Assembly (NCBI RefSeq): GCF_900187965.1
Contig: NZ_FZNL01000024.1
Span: 1-64,000 of the forward strand
DNA: 64,000 bases
From: Flavobacterium sp. ov086
GTDB lineage: Bacteria > Bacteroidota > Bacteroidia > Flavobacteriales > Flavobacteriaceae
Reading direction: 5' to 3'
Numbering within the stretch: position 1 is the first letter of the stretch; the number at the start of each line of letters is the position of its first letter. Below, piece after piece: positions 17,826 through 26,697 of the stretch. A program made the position numbers and the translations under genes. The notes under the pieces are model-generated. The model had not been told where the DNA came from. It was given only the letters and a program-made list of their open reading frames with translations, and searched no databases.

Positions 17826-18599
17826 TTACAATTTACTTTCTTTCTCTAAAGCAACTTCAAGACTTTTATAGTTATTTAAAACTTTAGCAATCGAACCTCC
17901 TTTATTAAGTATAAAATGTGTTGGAAAGGCATTTAAATTCAAGGTTTCGTTCATATACGTTTTCATGTTTGGAATAACGGAATATGAAAGTGGTTTTCTT
18001 GCCAAGAATACTTTTAGTTGTTCCGGTGTATCTTCGGCTAGGCTTATGAAAAGTATGTCTTTTCGGTCTTTGTATTTTTCAACTAATTGATTTACTTCGG
18101 GAAATTCTTTAATGCAGGCGGCACAATGAATATACCAGCATTTTATGACTATTATTTTTCCTTTCATAGTTTCGTTTGAAACCAGATTTCCGTTTAGGTC
18201 TTTAAACGAGAATTTAGGAAAAGGTTTTCCTTCCATTTCAAAATTCTTTAAGGCATCAAAAGCTTCCTGATTGATGGTGGCTTTTATACTTGTATCTGAA
18301 TTTGGCTGAATTTTAAACAGCTTATAATAGTAAATTGAATCCTCGGACTTTAGTCGTATTGGAATGTAATTTCCGTTTGTTAATTCATTTAGAAAAGCTT
18401 CTTTTGAAATTTCTTTTGAATCTGTATCAAGTGCAACATAATCTCTGGAAAGCATTATATTTTTACTTTGATACGTCCACCAATCGCTGAATTTATTTTG
18501 AATTTGGCTTGGATCAACTTCCGGATTTCCGAATTTGGTTTGGCTGAAAATTGTAGTTGAAACTAGAAATGTTATTAGAAAAATGATTGACTTCTTCAT
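17826..18599 (-). CDS. TlpA/ResA-like periplasmic thioredoxin-fold protein
   Basis: 257 residues with a signal peptide (about 1-19, 'STTIFSQT'). The N-terminal ~110 residues are a family-specific region; the C-terminal thioredoxin domain has 'KGKIIVIKCWYIHCAACIKEF', in which the redox pair is CAAC, plus 'FISLAEDTPEQL' and 'NAFPTHFILNKGG' with the cis-proline. It probably transfers electrons or reduces disulfides in the periplasm. It is transcribed divergently from the Lgt-like operon across a 98-base gap. Confidence 0.9.
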   Translation of the reverse strand: MKKSIIFLITFLVSTTIFSQTKFGNPEVDPSQIQNKFSDWWTYQSKNIMLSRDYVALDTDSKEISKEAFLNELTNGNYIPIRLKSEDSIYYYKLFKIQPNSDTSIKATINQEAFDALKNFEMEGKPFPKFSFKDLNGNLVSNETMKGKIIVIKCWYIHCAACIKEFPEVNQLVEKYKDRKDILFISLAEDTPEQLKVFLARKPLSYSVIPNMKTYMNETLNLNAFPTHFILNKGGSIAKVLNNYKSLEVALEKESKL

Positions 18600-18697
18600 G
18601 AATTTTTAATACCTGAATTTGGATTTCAAAAATACTTAAATTTATTTTAAAAACATTCACCTGGATTTACCTATATTAGCTAAAATTCTGATTAAAA

Positions 18698-19459
18698 ATG
18701 ATATTCCCTTTTCAATTTGAAATCTTTGAAAAAACCTTTTACTGGCATTTTATATTTGAAACTTTAGCTTTTTTTATTGGCATAAGAATCTATTATTTTC
18801 TGAAGAAAAGAACACAAGACCCTATATCAGACATTAATCGTTTAATTATAATGATTGGTGCTATGATTGGTGCTTTAATAGGATCAAGATTTATTGCTTT
18901 ATTAGAAACTCCGTCATCAATTACCCATCAGACTTTTTTAACATTATATCAAAACAAAACAGTTGCAGGAGGATTTTTGGGAGGATTATTTGGCGTTGAA
19001 ATAATAAAAAAAATAATTGGAGTAAAAATCGCTTCGGGAGATTTATATGTTATTCCAATTATTGTGGCATTATTTATTGGCAGAATTGGGTGTTTTTCCA
19101 TGGGAATTGCAGAGCCAACTTATGGCAACGAAACTACCTTTTTTACAGGAATGAATTTAGGTGACGGCCTGCAAAGACATCCTGTTGCTTTGTATGAAAT
19201 GTTATTTATGATTTTTCTTTTTGTTTTATTTCAAAGTATAAAAAATAAAAATTTGATTAATGGAGATCGATTTAAACTCTTTATGGTTTTATATTTTTTA
19301 TTTCGATTTTTAGTAGAATTTTTAAAACCATACCAACCTTTATTTCTTAATTTAAGCAGCATACAATGGAGTTCGATTTTAATTTTTATTTATTATTGGA
19401 AGTTTCTCTGCCGAATATTTGCTTATCAATACAAAGAAAATCTTATTTCTTCACTTTAA
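18698..19459 (+). CDS. Lgt-like (prolipoprotein diacylglyceryl transferase family) membrane protein
   Basis: 253 residues with about seven membrane helices. Lgt-like motifs are 'GRIGCFSMGIAEP' (Arg129 region), 'RHPVALYE' (His161) and 'FLFRFLVEFLKPYQ' near the C-terminus. The site where true Lgt has the 'HGG' histidine (His103 in E. coli) reads 'VAGGFLGGLFG', without a histidine. It is probably a paralogue with a changed acceptor or donor. It is the first of four tightly packed genes: the radical SAM gene starts 11 bases after it. The likely reaction is transfer of a diacylglyceryl or other lipid group, which is inference. Confidence 0.8.
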   Translation: MIFPFQFEIFEKTFYWHFIFETLAFFIGIRIYYFLKKRTQDPISDINRLIIMIGAMIGALIGSRFIALLETPSSITHQTFLTLYQNKTVAGGFLGGLFGVEIIKKIIGVKIASGDLYVIPIIVALFIGRIGCFSMGIAEPTYGNETTFFTGMNLGDGLQRHPVALYEMLFMIFLFVLFQSIKNKNLINGDRFKLFMVLYFLFRFLVEFLKPYQPLFLNLSSIQWSSILIFIYYWKFLCRIFAYQYKENLISSL

Positions 19460-19469
19460 ATATAATAGA

Positions 19470-20858
19470 ATGAAAACTCGTGATTACATATTTTACGATT
19501 ACACTAAAAGCCTTTGTCCTCATTGTTTAGCCCTTGTAGACACTAAAATTGTTTTTCAGGATGATAAAGTCTGGATGTTAAAACATTGCAAAACACATGG
19601 CGAGTTAAAGTCGATGATTGCAGATGATGTTAACTATTATAAGCAACTTCGTAATTACAATAAACAATCTGAAATGCCTTTAAAATTCAATACAAAAGTG
19701 CATTATGGTTGTCCGTATGACTGCGGACTATGTACAGATCACGAACAGCATTCCTGTTTGACAATTATTGAAGTTACAGATCGTTGTAATTTAGCCTGCC
19801 CTACTTGTTACGCCAGCTCAGCTCCAAACTACGGCAGACATCGCACATTAGAAGAAATTGAAAAAATGTTTGATACTGTTGTAGCAAACGAAGGTGAACC
19901 GGATGTAGTCCAGATTTCAGGAGGAGAACCAACTGTGCATCCTGAGTTTTTTAAAATTTTAGATATTGCCAAAAGTAAACCTATCAAACATTTGATGGTA
20001 AATACAAACGGTATTAGAATTGCAAAAGACATCAAATTTGTGGAGACTCTTGCTACCTATATGCCCGATTTTGAAATTTATTTGCAATTTGACAGTTTTA
20101 AACCCGAAGTATTGGAAAAATTGCGTGGTGAAGATTTAACCGAAGTACGCAAAAAAGCCATCGAACATCTAAATCATTTTAATATTTCGACAACCTTGGT
20201 CATCACACTTCAAAAAGGAGAAAATGACGATGAAATTGGTAAAATAATAGAGTATGCTTTACAACAAAAATGTGTTCGTGGTGTTACTTTTCAGCCTACA
20301 CAAGTTGCCGGCAGAAATGATAATTACGATGATATTTCAGGAAGAATAACCCTCACAGAAGTCCGCAGAAAAATTTACGAGCAAGCTCCTCTTTTTACTC
20401 CACAGGATTTAATTCCTGTTCCTTGCAATCCAGACGCTTTATGTATGGCTTATGCGCTAAAAATTGATGGAGAAGTTTTTCCTATGACCCATTTGATTAA
20501 TCCGGAAGATCTGTTGAATAATTCGAAAAACACAATCGTTTTTGAGCATGACGAAAAACTAAAAACACATATGCTTAATTTATTCAGCACAGGTATTTCT
20601 GTAGATTGTGCTGAAGGTGAATTTAATGAATTAATGTGTTGTTTGCCAAGAGTTCAGTCAGACACCTTAAATTATAATAACTTATTTCGAATTTTGATTA
20701 TGAATTTTATGGATGCTCATGATTTTGATGTTAGGGCGGTTAAAAAATCATGTGTTCATATTGTAAGTGATAAAATGAAAATTATTCCGTTTGAAACTAT
20801 GAATTTATTCTACAGAGATAACAAAATTGAAAAAATAAGAGAAAAATTAAATGTTTAA
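19470..20858 (+). CDS. Radical SAM protein of the Tes/COG1964-like group
   Basis: 462 residues from the ATG at 19470; an in-frame ATG at 19419 would overlap the Lgt-like gene by 41 bases and adds no family sequence. The N-terminus is zinc-ribbon-like (Cys16, Cys19, Cys40), followed by 'YGCPYDCGLCTDH' (Cys81, 85, 88). The radical SAM cluster motif is 'DRCNLACPTC' (Cys106, 110, 113), followed by 'QISGGEPTVHPEF'. A late 'CAEGEFNELMCCLPR' may bind another cluster. The arrangement matches the group that includes archaeal tetraether lipid synthase, which joins lipid tails. Here it would act on a membrane lipid or lipidated protein; this is inference from the family and from the neighbouring Lgt-like gene. 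Confidence 0.85.
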   Translation: MKTRDYIFYDYTKSLCPHCLALVDTKIVFQDDKVWMLKHCKTHGELKSMIADDVNYYKQLRNYNKQSEMPLKFNTKVHYGCPYDCGLCTDHEQHSCLTIIEVTDRCNLACPTCYASSAPNYGRHRTLEEIEKMFDTVVANEGEPDVVQISGGEPTVHPEFFKILDIAKSKPIKHLMVNTNGIRIAKDIKFVETLATYMPDFEIYLQFDSFKPEVLEKLRGEDLTEVRKKAIEHLNHFNISTTLVITLQKGENDDEIGKIIEYALQQKCVRGVTFQPTQVAGRNDNYDDISGRITLTEVRRKIYEQAPLFTPQDLIPVPCNPDALCMAYALKIDGEVFPMTHLINPEDLLNNSKNTIVFEHDEKLKTHMLNLFSTGISVDCAEGEFNELMCCLPRVQSDTLNYNNLFRILIMNFMDAHDFDVRAVKKSCVHIVSDKMKIIPFETMNLFYRDNKIEKIREKLNV

Positions 20859-20873
20859 TAAAACTATTAAAAT

Positions 20874-21053
20874 ATGGATATGGAGAGTTTAGTGTTTTGG
20901 GGATTTATTCTGTTGGCGATGTTTTTAATTGGCCTTGTTGGTTTAATTTTTAGCAAAGAAAACAAAAAGTTTTTTTTAACACTTTTGTTGATTCCTATAA
21001 TCATTGTTGTAATAGGATTTGGAACATGCGTAGTCATTATGAGTAATCTATAA
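20874..21053 (+). CDS. 59-residue two-helix membrane protein (paralogue 1)
   Basis: ATG 20874 to TAA 21053, 15 bases after the radical SAM gene. Two hydrophobic helices (about 6-25 and 34-52) are joined by a charged loop 'FSKENKKFF'. The second helix ends 'VIGFGTC', exactly as in the next gene. The conserved cysteine at a membrane boundary is notable beside an Lgt-like gene, though the context is not a standard lipobox. An in-frame ATG at 20880 could also be the start. Function unknown. Confidence 0.7.
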   Translation: MDMESLVFWGFILLAMFLIGLVGLIFSKENKKFFLTLLLIPIIIVVIGFGTCVVIMSNL

Positions 21054-21066
21054 TTTTATATTTTAT

Positions 21067-21264
21067 ATGGGAGAGTTTTTAGTTTTAGTGGGAGGTTTCA
21101 CTGCTTTTATAAGTGTGATTGCTTTTTTAATTGGAATAGGTCGTTTGATATTTATATCAGACGATAAAAAAGTTTCATTAAAAATTATTCTATACTCCGT
21201 TATAGCTTTTATAATTGGTTTTGGTACCTGTGCTGCCAATTTTTCGTTGGGCGGAATGCATTAA
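21067..21264 (+). CDS. 65-residue two-helix membrane protein (paralogue 2)
   Basis: Starts 13 bases after paralogue 1. Helices at about 5-28 and 39-58 flank 'FISDDKKVSL'; the second ends 'FIIGFGTCAAN', sharing 'IGFGTC' with the neighbour, and the tail is 'FSLGGMH'. The tandem arrangement and shared motif indicate gene duplication inside the operon. It may be a structural partner or substrate of the Lgt-like or radical SAM enzymes. No known family recognised. Confidence 0.72.
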   Translation: MGEFLVLVGGFTAFISVIAFLIGIGRLIFISDDKKVSLKIILYSVIAFIIGFGTCAANFSLGGMH

Positions 21265-21294
21265 TAAAAAAAACCTGGCAATAAAATTGCCAGG
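21264..21294 (-). terminator. Intrinsic terminator of the chitin operon (chiA end)
   Basis: An 8-bp stem (21274-21281 with 21287-21294, 'cctggcaa'). Read on the minus strand it is followed by eight T, fitting termination of the chiA transcript. On the + strand no T-run follows. Confidence 0.75.
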
Positions 21295-21300
21295 CTTAGA

Positions 21301-21354
21301 ATGCTCTCCTTCAGGTGAAAACCAAATAACAAATCACCTGAGTTCGATGCATTT
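21301..21354. other. Nested hairpin in the chiA 3' region
   Basis: 'tcaggtga' (21309-21316) pairs with 'tcacctga' (21334-21341), and an outer 'aatgc' / 'gcatt' pair encloses it. This is a two-tier stem in the gap between chiA and its terminator, possibly protecting the mRNA 3' end. Confidence 0.5.
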
Positions 21355-21449
21355 ATTCGAAATAAAAATTAGATTAAAAAATAAATAACCAAACTCAATT
21401 TTAACCGTTCCAATGTTTTATTTCTATTTTTTTATTCATTGTAATAAAC

Positions 21450-24400
21450 CTAGTTTAAGAAGTTCATTACTTTGAAAGATTTTGTTTTTCCTTCTTTGTT
21501 TGTTACAACAACTAAGAACAATTGTTTCGTTGAGAAACTTTGATCCTGTAGCAGAATTTCTTTATTATTCTGAATATTTTTATGACTTACTAAAGTTTGT
21601 CCAAGGATGTTAAATACATCAACCTGAGCGATCTCTTCGGTATCATTTGTAACTGATAATGCATTGTTTTTAAAGTATGCTATCGTTGCACTGCTTTTTG
21701 AAGGAACAGCATCAAGCGCTAATGTTTTTGCTGTTGACTGTGAAGCAAAATAAGCAGCATAGGCTTTAGATAATTCAGATGAATTACCACAAGAAGATGC
21801 ATCCCAGTTTACAGACCAAGTCATTAAACCTCTTAAAGAAGGATATGGTCCGCCTGGCTGCATAGTGTATGTTCTTCCTGTAAAAGTGGTTCCGGTTCTT
21901 AAATAATGCATAGCATTAATTCCTTCTGTAGGCGTTAAATAACCGCTACCTGCAGCACTTGGACAAGCTGGTAATGCAATAAGAACTTTTGAAGGCGGTA
22001 AACCATCAAAATGCATTCCTGTTGTACCAATGTTATACCCTTTTATCACCATATCAGTTAGGGCTGTTACCATGTTTGCTTTCTTAGCAGAACCATAATA
22101 TTGACCATCTAATCCGTTTTCTCCTCCTGTATTATACAATTGTACAGCTAACAAATCCAATTCATTACGTAAGTTTTGAATGATTGGCAAGAAAGAACCA
22201 AAAGTATCTGTATAGGTAGAATATCCTCCTTGTACGTATTGTGTTTCCGGAGCTGCAGTTAATAAAAATCCAGGACCATAGTAAGCTTTTAATTCTTTGA
22301 AAGCATCTACTACGTTTTTTAATCTTGGATAAGCAGAAATACCTGCATAAGAAATATCTCTTAAACCTCCTGCATTAAAATTCATTGATCCGCCTTCAAA
22401 ATCAATATCAACTCCATCAAATTGATACTCATCAATAATTGCTTTCAGACCATTAACAAAAATATTTTTTTGAGTTACATTGTCCAAAACAACATGACCA
22501 TTTTGACCTCCAATAGAGACAATAACAGGAACGCCGCTATCTCTTAAGGATTTTATATCATTTTTCAATAATTGCTTATTGAAAACACCATTGGTCAAAT
22601 ATCTAGTATCATTTGTAGTTAATACTGGTGTATAACCATCACGATTAACTGTTTCTACGAAAGAATAATCAACTACGTTAAACTTACTTCCCACCATTTG
22701 AGAAAAATATAAAAATGGAGCACCAGTATTTTCCCAAGAATGTGCATATCCTAAAAGAACTTTAGATGGTAGTGGAATGAATCTATTCGTGCTCACCGGA
22801 GCAATTTTAATTGTATTGTTTAATGTAGTTACACCAGATTGATTATCGGTTGCTTTGATTACAACTGGATAATCCTGATAAGCAGATGGTGTAAAATTAT
22901 ACGTATAAGTATTATTTGTACCTGCTGTCATGTTAAATGTACCTCCATTTATTGTAATAGTAACACCTGAAACCGATCCGTTACTATCAACAGCTGTAAC
23001 CGAAATTGGCACAACCTGGAAAGAACTTTGGTTTACAGTAGTATTAGATGGTGAGTTCCAAGTAATTACCGGCAATGAATTAGGGCAGTTTGCACCTGAA
23101 CAACTTAATGTAAAACTATATGTTTTTGCATCTGTTGTTCCGTTTGATGCAGTAGCCGTAACGGTTAACGTATGACTAAGCGAAAACTGATTTGCTACTG
23201 GTGTCCAAACCGATGTATAAGTTCCAGAAGAATTGGTAGCACTCAAGGTTTGTCCATCTAAACTAAATACAACTGATGAGATTGTAGTGGCATCAGCAGC
23301 ACTTAATCCAACACTTGCAACAAAATTAATTGCTGATCCTAAATTTATAGCAATCGCAGAAGCTGTTGGCGCTGTAATGGTAACCACTGGCTTAGTCGTA
23401 ACCACCGCTTGTCTATTAAAATTATAAACTGTTGAAGTTGTTGGAACTGCAAAGTTGGCTAAGTTATTTGGGTAGTAAGTTACATCACCATTTTCCCACG
23501 CATTTAATTTCAAACTTAAAATTTGTGTATAACCTGCTACAACTGCATTATCGAAAGTATAATTTCCTGATGCATCTGTTGTTGCCAAAACACTTTTCCA
23601 GTTGTGTGTACTATCTGTCCAAGGTAAAACGATTTCTACTTTTGCTCCAGCTACTGCAACTGTTCCGTTTTTAACTGTTCCGCTAATTAAGTTTGCCTGA
23701 ACTTGTGCTGCTTTTGCAGTTGAGCTTGTATTAAAATTATAAACCGTTGGATTTGCAGGAACAGGGAAATTTGCCAAATTTGATGGTAAATAAACCACTT
23801 CTCCATTCTCCCAAGAATTTAATTTTAAACTTGTAACTGTTGTATATCCAGCTACAACTGAATTATCAAAGCTGTATTTTCCTTGTGCATCTGTTGTCGC
23901 AATAACGCTTTTCCAGTTGTGTGTGCTATCTGTCCAAGGTAAAACGATTTCTACTTTTGCACCAGCTACGAGAACTGTTCCATTTTTAACTGTTCCGCTG
24001 ATTTTGCTTGTAGGAACTACAATAGCATCCTGTGAGAAGTTTAATGTTTTGTTCGCAATTAAATTGGTATAAACTGTTGAAGCCGGAGTGTAGGTTTGTC
24101 CTGCTAAAGCAGCAGTCACCGTATAAGTTCCGCCTGACGGTAAATTCGCAATTGTATAAACTCCGCTTGAATTTGTAGTTGCTGTAAAAGTTCCTCCTGT
24201 TGAAGTTGCTGTAACCGTAACTCCTGAAACTGGAGTTGTTCCGTTAAGAACTGTTCCGCTTACTGTATAATATACAATTGGCGCACCTTGAGCAAAATTC
24301 AATGTTTTGTTTGCATCAATTGCGTTATAAACTGTTGAAGTTGGCGTATAAGAGAATCCTGTTTTTGCAGCTGTAACCGTAAATTTAAGTCCTGCTGTTA

Positions 24401-26189
24401 AACCTGCAACACTGTAAACTCCGCTTGCATTTGAAGTCGCAGTTAAAACTGTTGCTCCTGAAGTTGCTGTAACTGTTACACCAGAAACTCCTGTTGCTCC
24501 ATTAAGAACTGTTCCGCTTACTGTATATGTAGGCTGAGATCCGTTAATGATTACTCCAGTTTGATTAGTAGTAACGTTTGTCAAAGTTACAGGCGTAAAA
24601 GTATAAGTAGCTTTTAACGCTGTAAGGATATAATTTTGTCCCGTAGTAAGGTTGCTGAATGTGAAATTACCTCCTGTAGAAACCACAGTTTGCAATACTA
24701 CATTACTTGCATTACGTAATTCAACAGTTACATCCGGAACTAAAGCTGTTCCGGTTTTTACCGAACCTGCAATACTTACTGTTCCAGGAACGATGCTTCC
24801 AAATGATGTATCAACCTGAGTTAATAATGAATTTGCAATAGAACCTCTTGTATCCTGAGATAATTCCCAAACCATACCTCCGGCAAGATTTCTTGATTTA
24901 ATATATTGTACTTTTAAATCCATTGATTGTTTATCTTCATAGGAGATAAACTGTTTTAAAGTAGCATTGTACAAATAAGGAACTTTTGTTGTATTATCAA
25001 AGTATCTTACCCATCCTGCAGCTGCTGCAGCTGCTGTAACCTGCATTGTATTTGGATCTAAATAAGCGTGTGAATTGGTAACCGGATTTCCGACAAGATC
25101 ACAAATTTCAATACTTCCTGATTTTTCGCACGCTGCCGGACCATCCCAAGTTCCTGTTGGATTTTGTGGATTTGTACATCCGCTAACTATATCTCTTGGT
25201 GCTGAAACGAATAATCCATTTGTTGAATTTGTCGCTACATGATCAAATTTCTTTCCGTAGAAAGGTAATCCCATGATTAATTTATTCGCAGGAAAACCAA
25301 CAACGTTCAAATATTGATTTGTCAATTCGTCTAATGATTCTGATTGTGTGGCGCCATAAAGCGGATCATTTGTGTTTCCGCTGGCATATAATGGTGCGTT
25401 GTAGCATGTTTTATCATACCAGTTTCCACCAAAATCATATCCAAAATACGTGATATAATCACAATAAGTAGAAATATCTTCTGTCATTCCGTATTGTGCT
25501 CTGTTTGATGGTCCTAAATATTGTTTGGCAACATTTCGAACATTGTTTCCAGCAGCAATCGAGATTAATTTATTTGGCATTGCCTGACGCATTGCTTTCA
25601 ATAAATACACTAAATTTTTGTTGTCGTCCGGGCTGTACTTTTGCGGAGGAATTGGTGCTCCGTTAATTACTTCGGTACCGTCTGTTCCTCCAGAAAGAGG
25701 ATATTCCCAGTCAATATCGAATCCATCAATAAATGGATATTTGGTAATAAAGTTTGCCATATCTGTAGCTAAAGCAGCTCTTGCAACAGGACTTGCTGCA
25801 ATTGGAGAAAGATCCTGACCTTTTGTCCATCCTCCAACAGAAATTAAAATTTTAAGATGTGGATACTTTTCCTTAAGTTTCATTAAGTCATAAAAGTTTC
25901 CTTTTACAGGAGCATCCCATGGAATTCCACCTTCCATATGCTCAAAATCAGCATACGAATCCAAACATAACAACTTTGTATTCTCCGGATGTGCAGGATC
26001 GAAAGTTGTTCCATAAAAAGAATAATTCAAATGCGTCAATTTACTTCCGTCTATCTTCGGAATATTAAAATCCCGGGCATAAATGGCCCATTGCGCATAG
26101 TACCCTACTACTTTTTTACCGTGAGCTGGTTGGGCTAACGCGAGTAAGGGAAACAGTAACAAAAAAAGCAATCTGTAATAATGTTTCAT
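21450..26189 (-). CDS. chiA: Giant secreted chitinase with two GH18 domains (ChiA type)
   Basis: 1579 residues from 'MKHYYRLLFLLLF', which begins a good signal peptide; the ATG 39 bases upstream adds an unlikely leader. The N-terminal GH18 domain (about 25-470) has 'SVGGW' and the catalytic DxxDxDxE motif 'DGFDIDWE' (155-162). Then come several CNA-B-like modules, including two near-identical 105-residue tandem copies containing 'VEIVLPWTDSTHNWKSV', and Ig-like modules. The C-terminal GH18 domain (about 1130-1480) has 'SIGGQNG' and 'DGVDIDFE'. The last ~70 residues form a T9SS sorting domain of type A ('VDVFNILGQTLVS'). It closely matches F. johnsoniae ChiA in size and layout. It should digest chitin outside the cell after T9SS export. 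Confidence 0.96.
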   Translation of the reverse strand: MKHYYRLLFLLLFPLLALAQPAHGKKVVGYYAQWAIYARDFNIPKIDGSKLTHLNYSFYGTTFDPAHPENTKLLCLDSYADFEHMEGGIPWDAPVKGNFYDLMKLKEKYPHLKILISVGGWTKGQDLSPIAASPVARAALATDMANFITKYPFIDGFDIDWEYPLSGGTDGTEVINGAPIPPQKYSPDDNKNLVYLLKAMRQAMPNKLISIAAGNNVRNVAKQYLGPSNRAQYGMTEDISTYCDYITYFGYDFGGNWYDKTCYNAPLYASGNTNDPLYGATQSESLDELTNQYLNVVGFPANKLIMGLPFYGKKFDHVATNSTNGLFVSAPRDIVSGCTNPQNPTGTWDGPAACEKSGSIEICDLVGNPVTNSHAYLDPNTMQVTAAAAAAGWVRYFDNTTKVPYLYNATLKQFISYEDKQSMDLKVQYIKSRNLAGGMVWELSQDTRGSIANSLLTQVDTSFGSIVPGTVSIAGSVKTGTALVPDVTVELRNASNVVLQTVVSTGGNFTFSNLTTGQNYILTALKATYTFTPVTLTNVTTNQTGVIINGSQPTYTVSGTVLNGATGVSGVTVTATSGATVLTATSNASGVYSVAGLTAGLKFTVTAAKTGFSYTPTSTVYNAIDANKTLNFAQGAPIVYYTVSGTVLNGTTPVSGVTVTATSTGGTFTATTNSSGVYTIANLPSGGTYTVTAALAGQTYTPASTVYTNLIANKTLNFSQDAIVVPTSKISGTVKNGTVLVAGAKVEIVLPWTDSTHNWKSVIATTDAQGKYSFDNSVVAGYTTVTSLKLNSWENGEVVYLPSNLANFPVPANPTVYNFNTSSTAKAAQVQANLISGTVKNGTVAVAGAKVEIVLPWTDSTHNWKSVLATTDASGNYTFDNAVVAGYTQILSLKLNAWENGDVTYYPNNLANFAVPTTSTVYNFNRQAVVTTKPVVTITAPTASAIAINLGSAINFVASVGLSAADATTISSVVFSLDGQTLSATNSSGTYTSVWTPVANQFSLSHTLTVTATASNGTTDAKTYSFTLSCSGANCPNSLPVITWNSPSNTTVNQSSFQVVPISVTAVDSNGSVSGVTITINGGTFNMTAGTNNTYTYNFTPSAYQDYPVVIKATDNQSGVTTLNNTIKIAPVSTNRFIPLPSKVLLGYAHSWENTGAPFLYFSQMVGSKFNVVDYSFVETVNRDGYTPVLTTNDTRYLTNGVFNKQLLKNDIKSLRDSGVPVIVSIGGQNGHVVLDNVTQKNIFVNGLKAIIDEYQFDGVDIDFEGGSMNFNAGGLRDISYAGISAYPRLKNVVDAFKELKAYYGPGFLLTAAPETQYVQGGYSTYTDTFGSFLPIIQNLRNELDLLAVQLYNTGGENGLDGQYYGSAKKANMVTALTDMVIKGYNIGTTGMHFDGLPPSKVLIALPACPSAAGSGYLTPTEGINAMHYLRTGTTFTGRTYTMQPGGPYPSLRGLMTWSVNWDASSCGNSSELSKAYAAYFASQSTAKTLALDAVPSKSSATIAYFKNNALSVTNDTEEIAQVDVFNILGQTLVSHKNIQNNKEILLQDQSFSTKQLFLVVVTNKEGKTKSFKVMNFLN
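23560..24000 (-). repeat. Tandem 315-base module duplication inside chiA
   Basis: Sequences around 23597-23655 and 23911-23970 are nearly identical, with a 315-base period (105 residues). The high DNA identity over the core, including synonymous positions, implies a recent duplication or ongoing recombination between the modules. Confidence 0.85.
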
Positions 26190-26697
26190 AATTAAATTAA
26201 TATTGGTTAATAAAAAGAAATATTCCAATCACAATAAATTACATACCGCAACTCTGTATATAAAATGCAATAATTGGGATTCAATCAATTGCAAAAAAAA
26301 GATTGCAATCAACTGGAGATTAATTCATATTACTTTTAAAAATAAATATTACTATTACTGATTTTATCCATAATCATTAGTGAATAGTAGTGATTGATAT
26401 TTATTAAATTTTAAAAATTAGTTTAAATACAAAAGATAAATTCGGGGTCTATCTAGTTTTATGCTCTATTTGGTTTTGTCATGTTTTTAATTCTATTCTT
26501 CTTTATTTGGTTTTAAGGGTTACTATTTGATTTCTATAATTCTTATATTTATATTCGTTTTAACAGGTTTTTATAGCGATTTTATTCAGTTTTACCATAA
26601 TTATCTCTACTAGAAAATTCTAGTAGAGATAAAAAAATTACTAAATAATCATGGTAACTTAAACTTACTAAACACTAATTCAAACCAAACTTTCTCT
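26190..26697. other. chiA upstream region (508 bases)
   Basis: A non-coding, very AT-rich gap between the hexosaminidase and chiA genes. It should hold the chiA promoter, but no good TTTG/TAnnTTTG pair is visible. Near 26280-26325, 'caatcaattgca' and 'caatcaactgga' form an imperfect direct repeat around 'attgca' arms, a possible regulator site. A strong hairpin at 26601-26632 is listed separately. Confidence 0.5.
26601..26632. other. 15-bp perfect hairpin downstream of the GH20 gene
   Basis: 'ttatctctactagaa' pairs perfectly with 26618-26632 around a two-base centre. Outer 'accat' / 'atggt' bases can extend it. No T-run follows on either strand, so it is not a simple terminator. It lies in the mRNA between the hexosaminidase and chiA genes and could be a 3' stabiliser, processing site or operator. 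Confidence 0.65.

Noticed and set aside
26601-26632. Intrinsic terminator for the GH20 gene
   Set aside because: No T-run follows the stem on the minus strand; the run of seven A lies on the wrong side.
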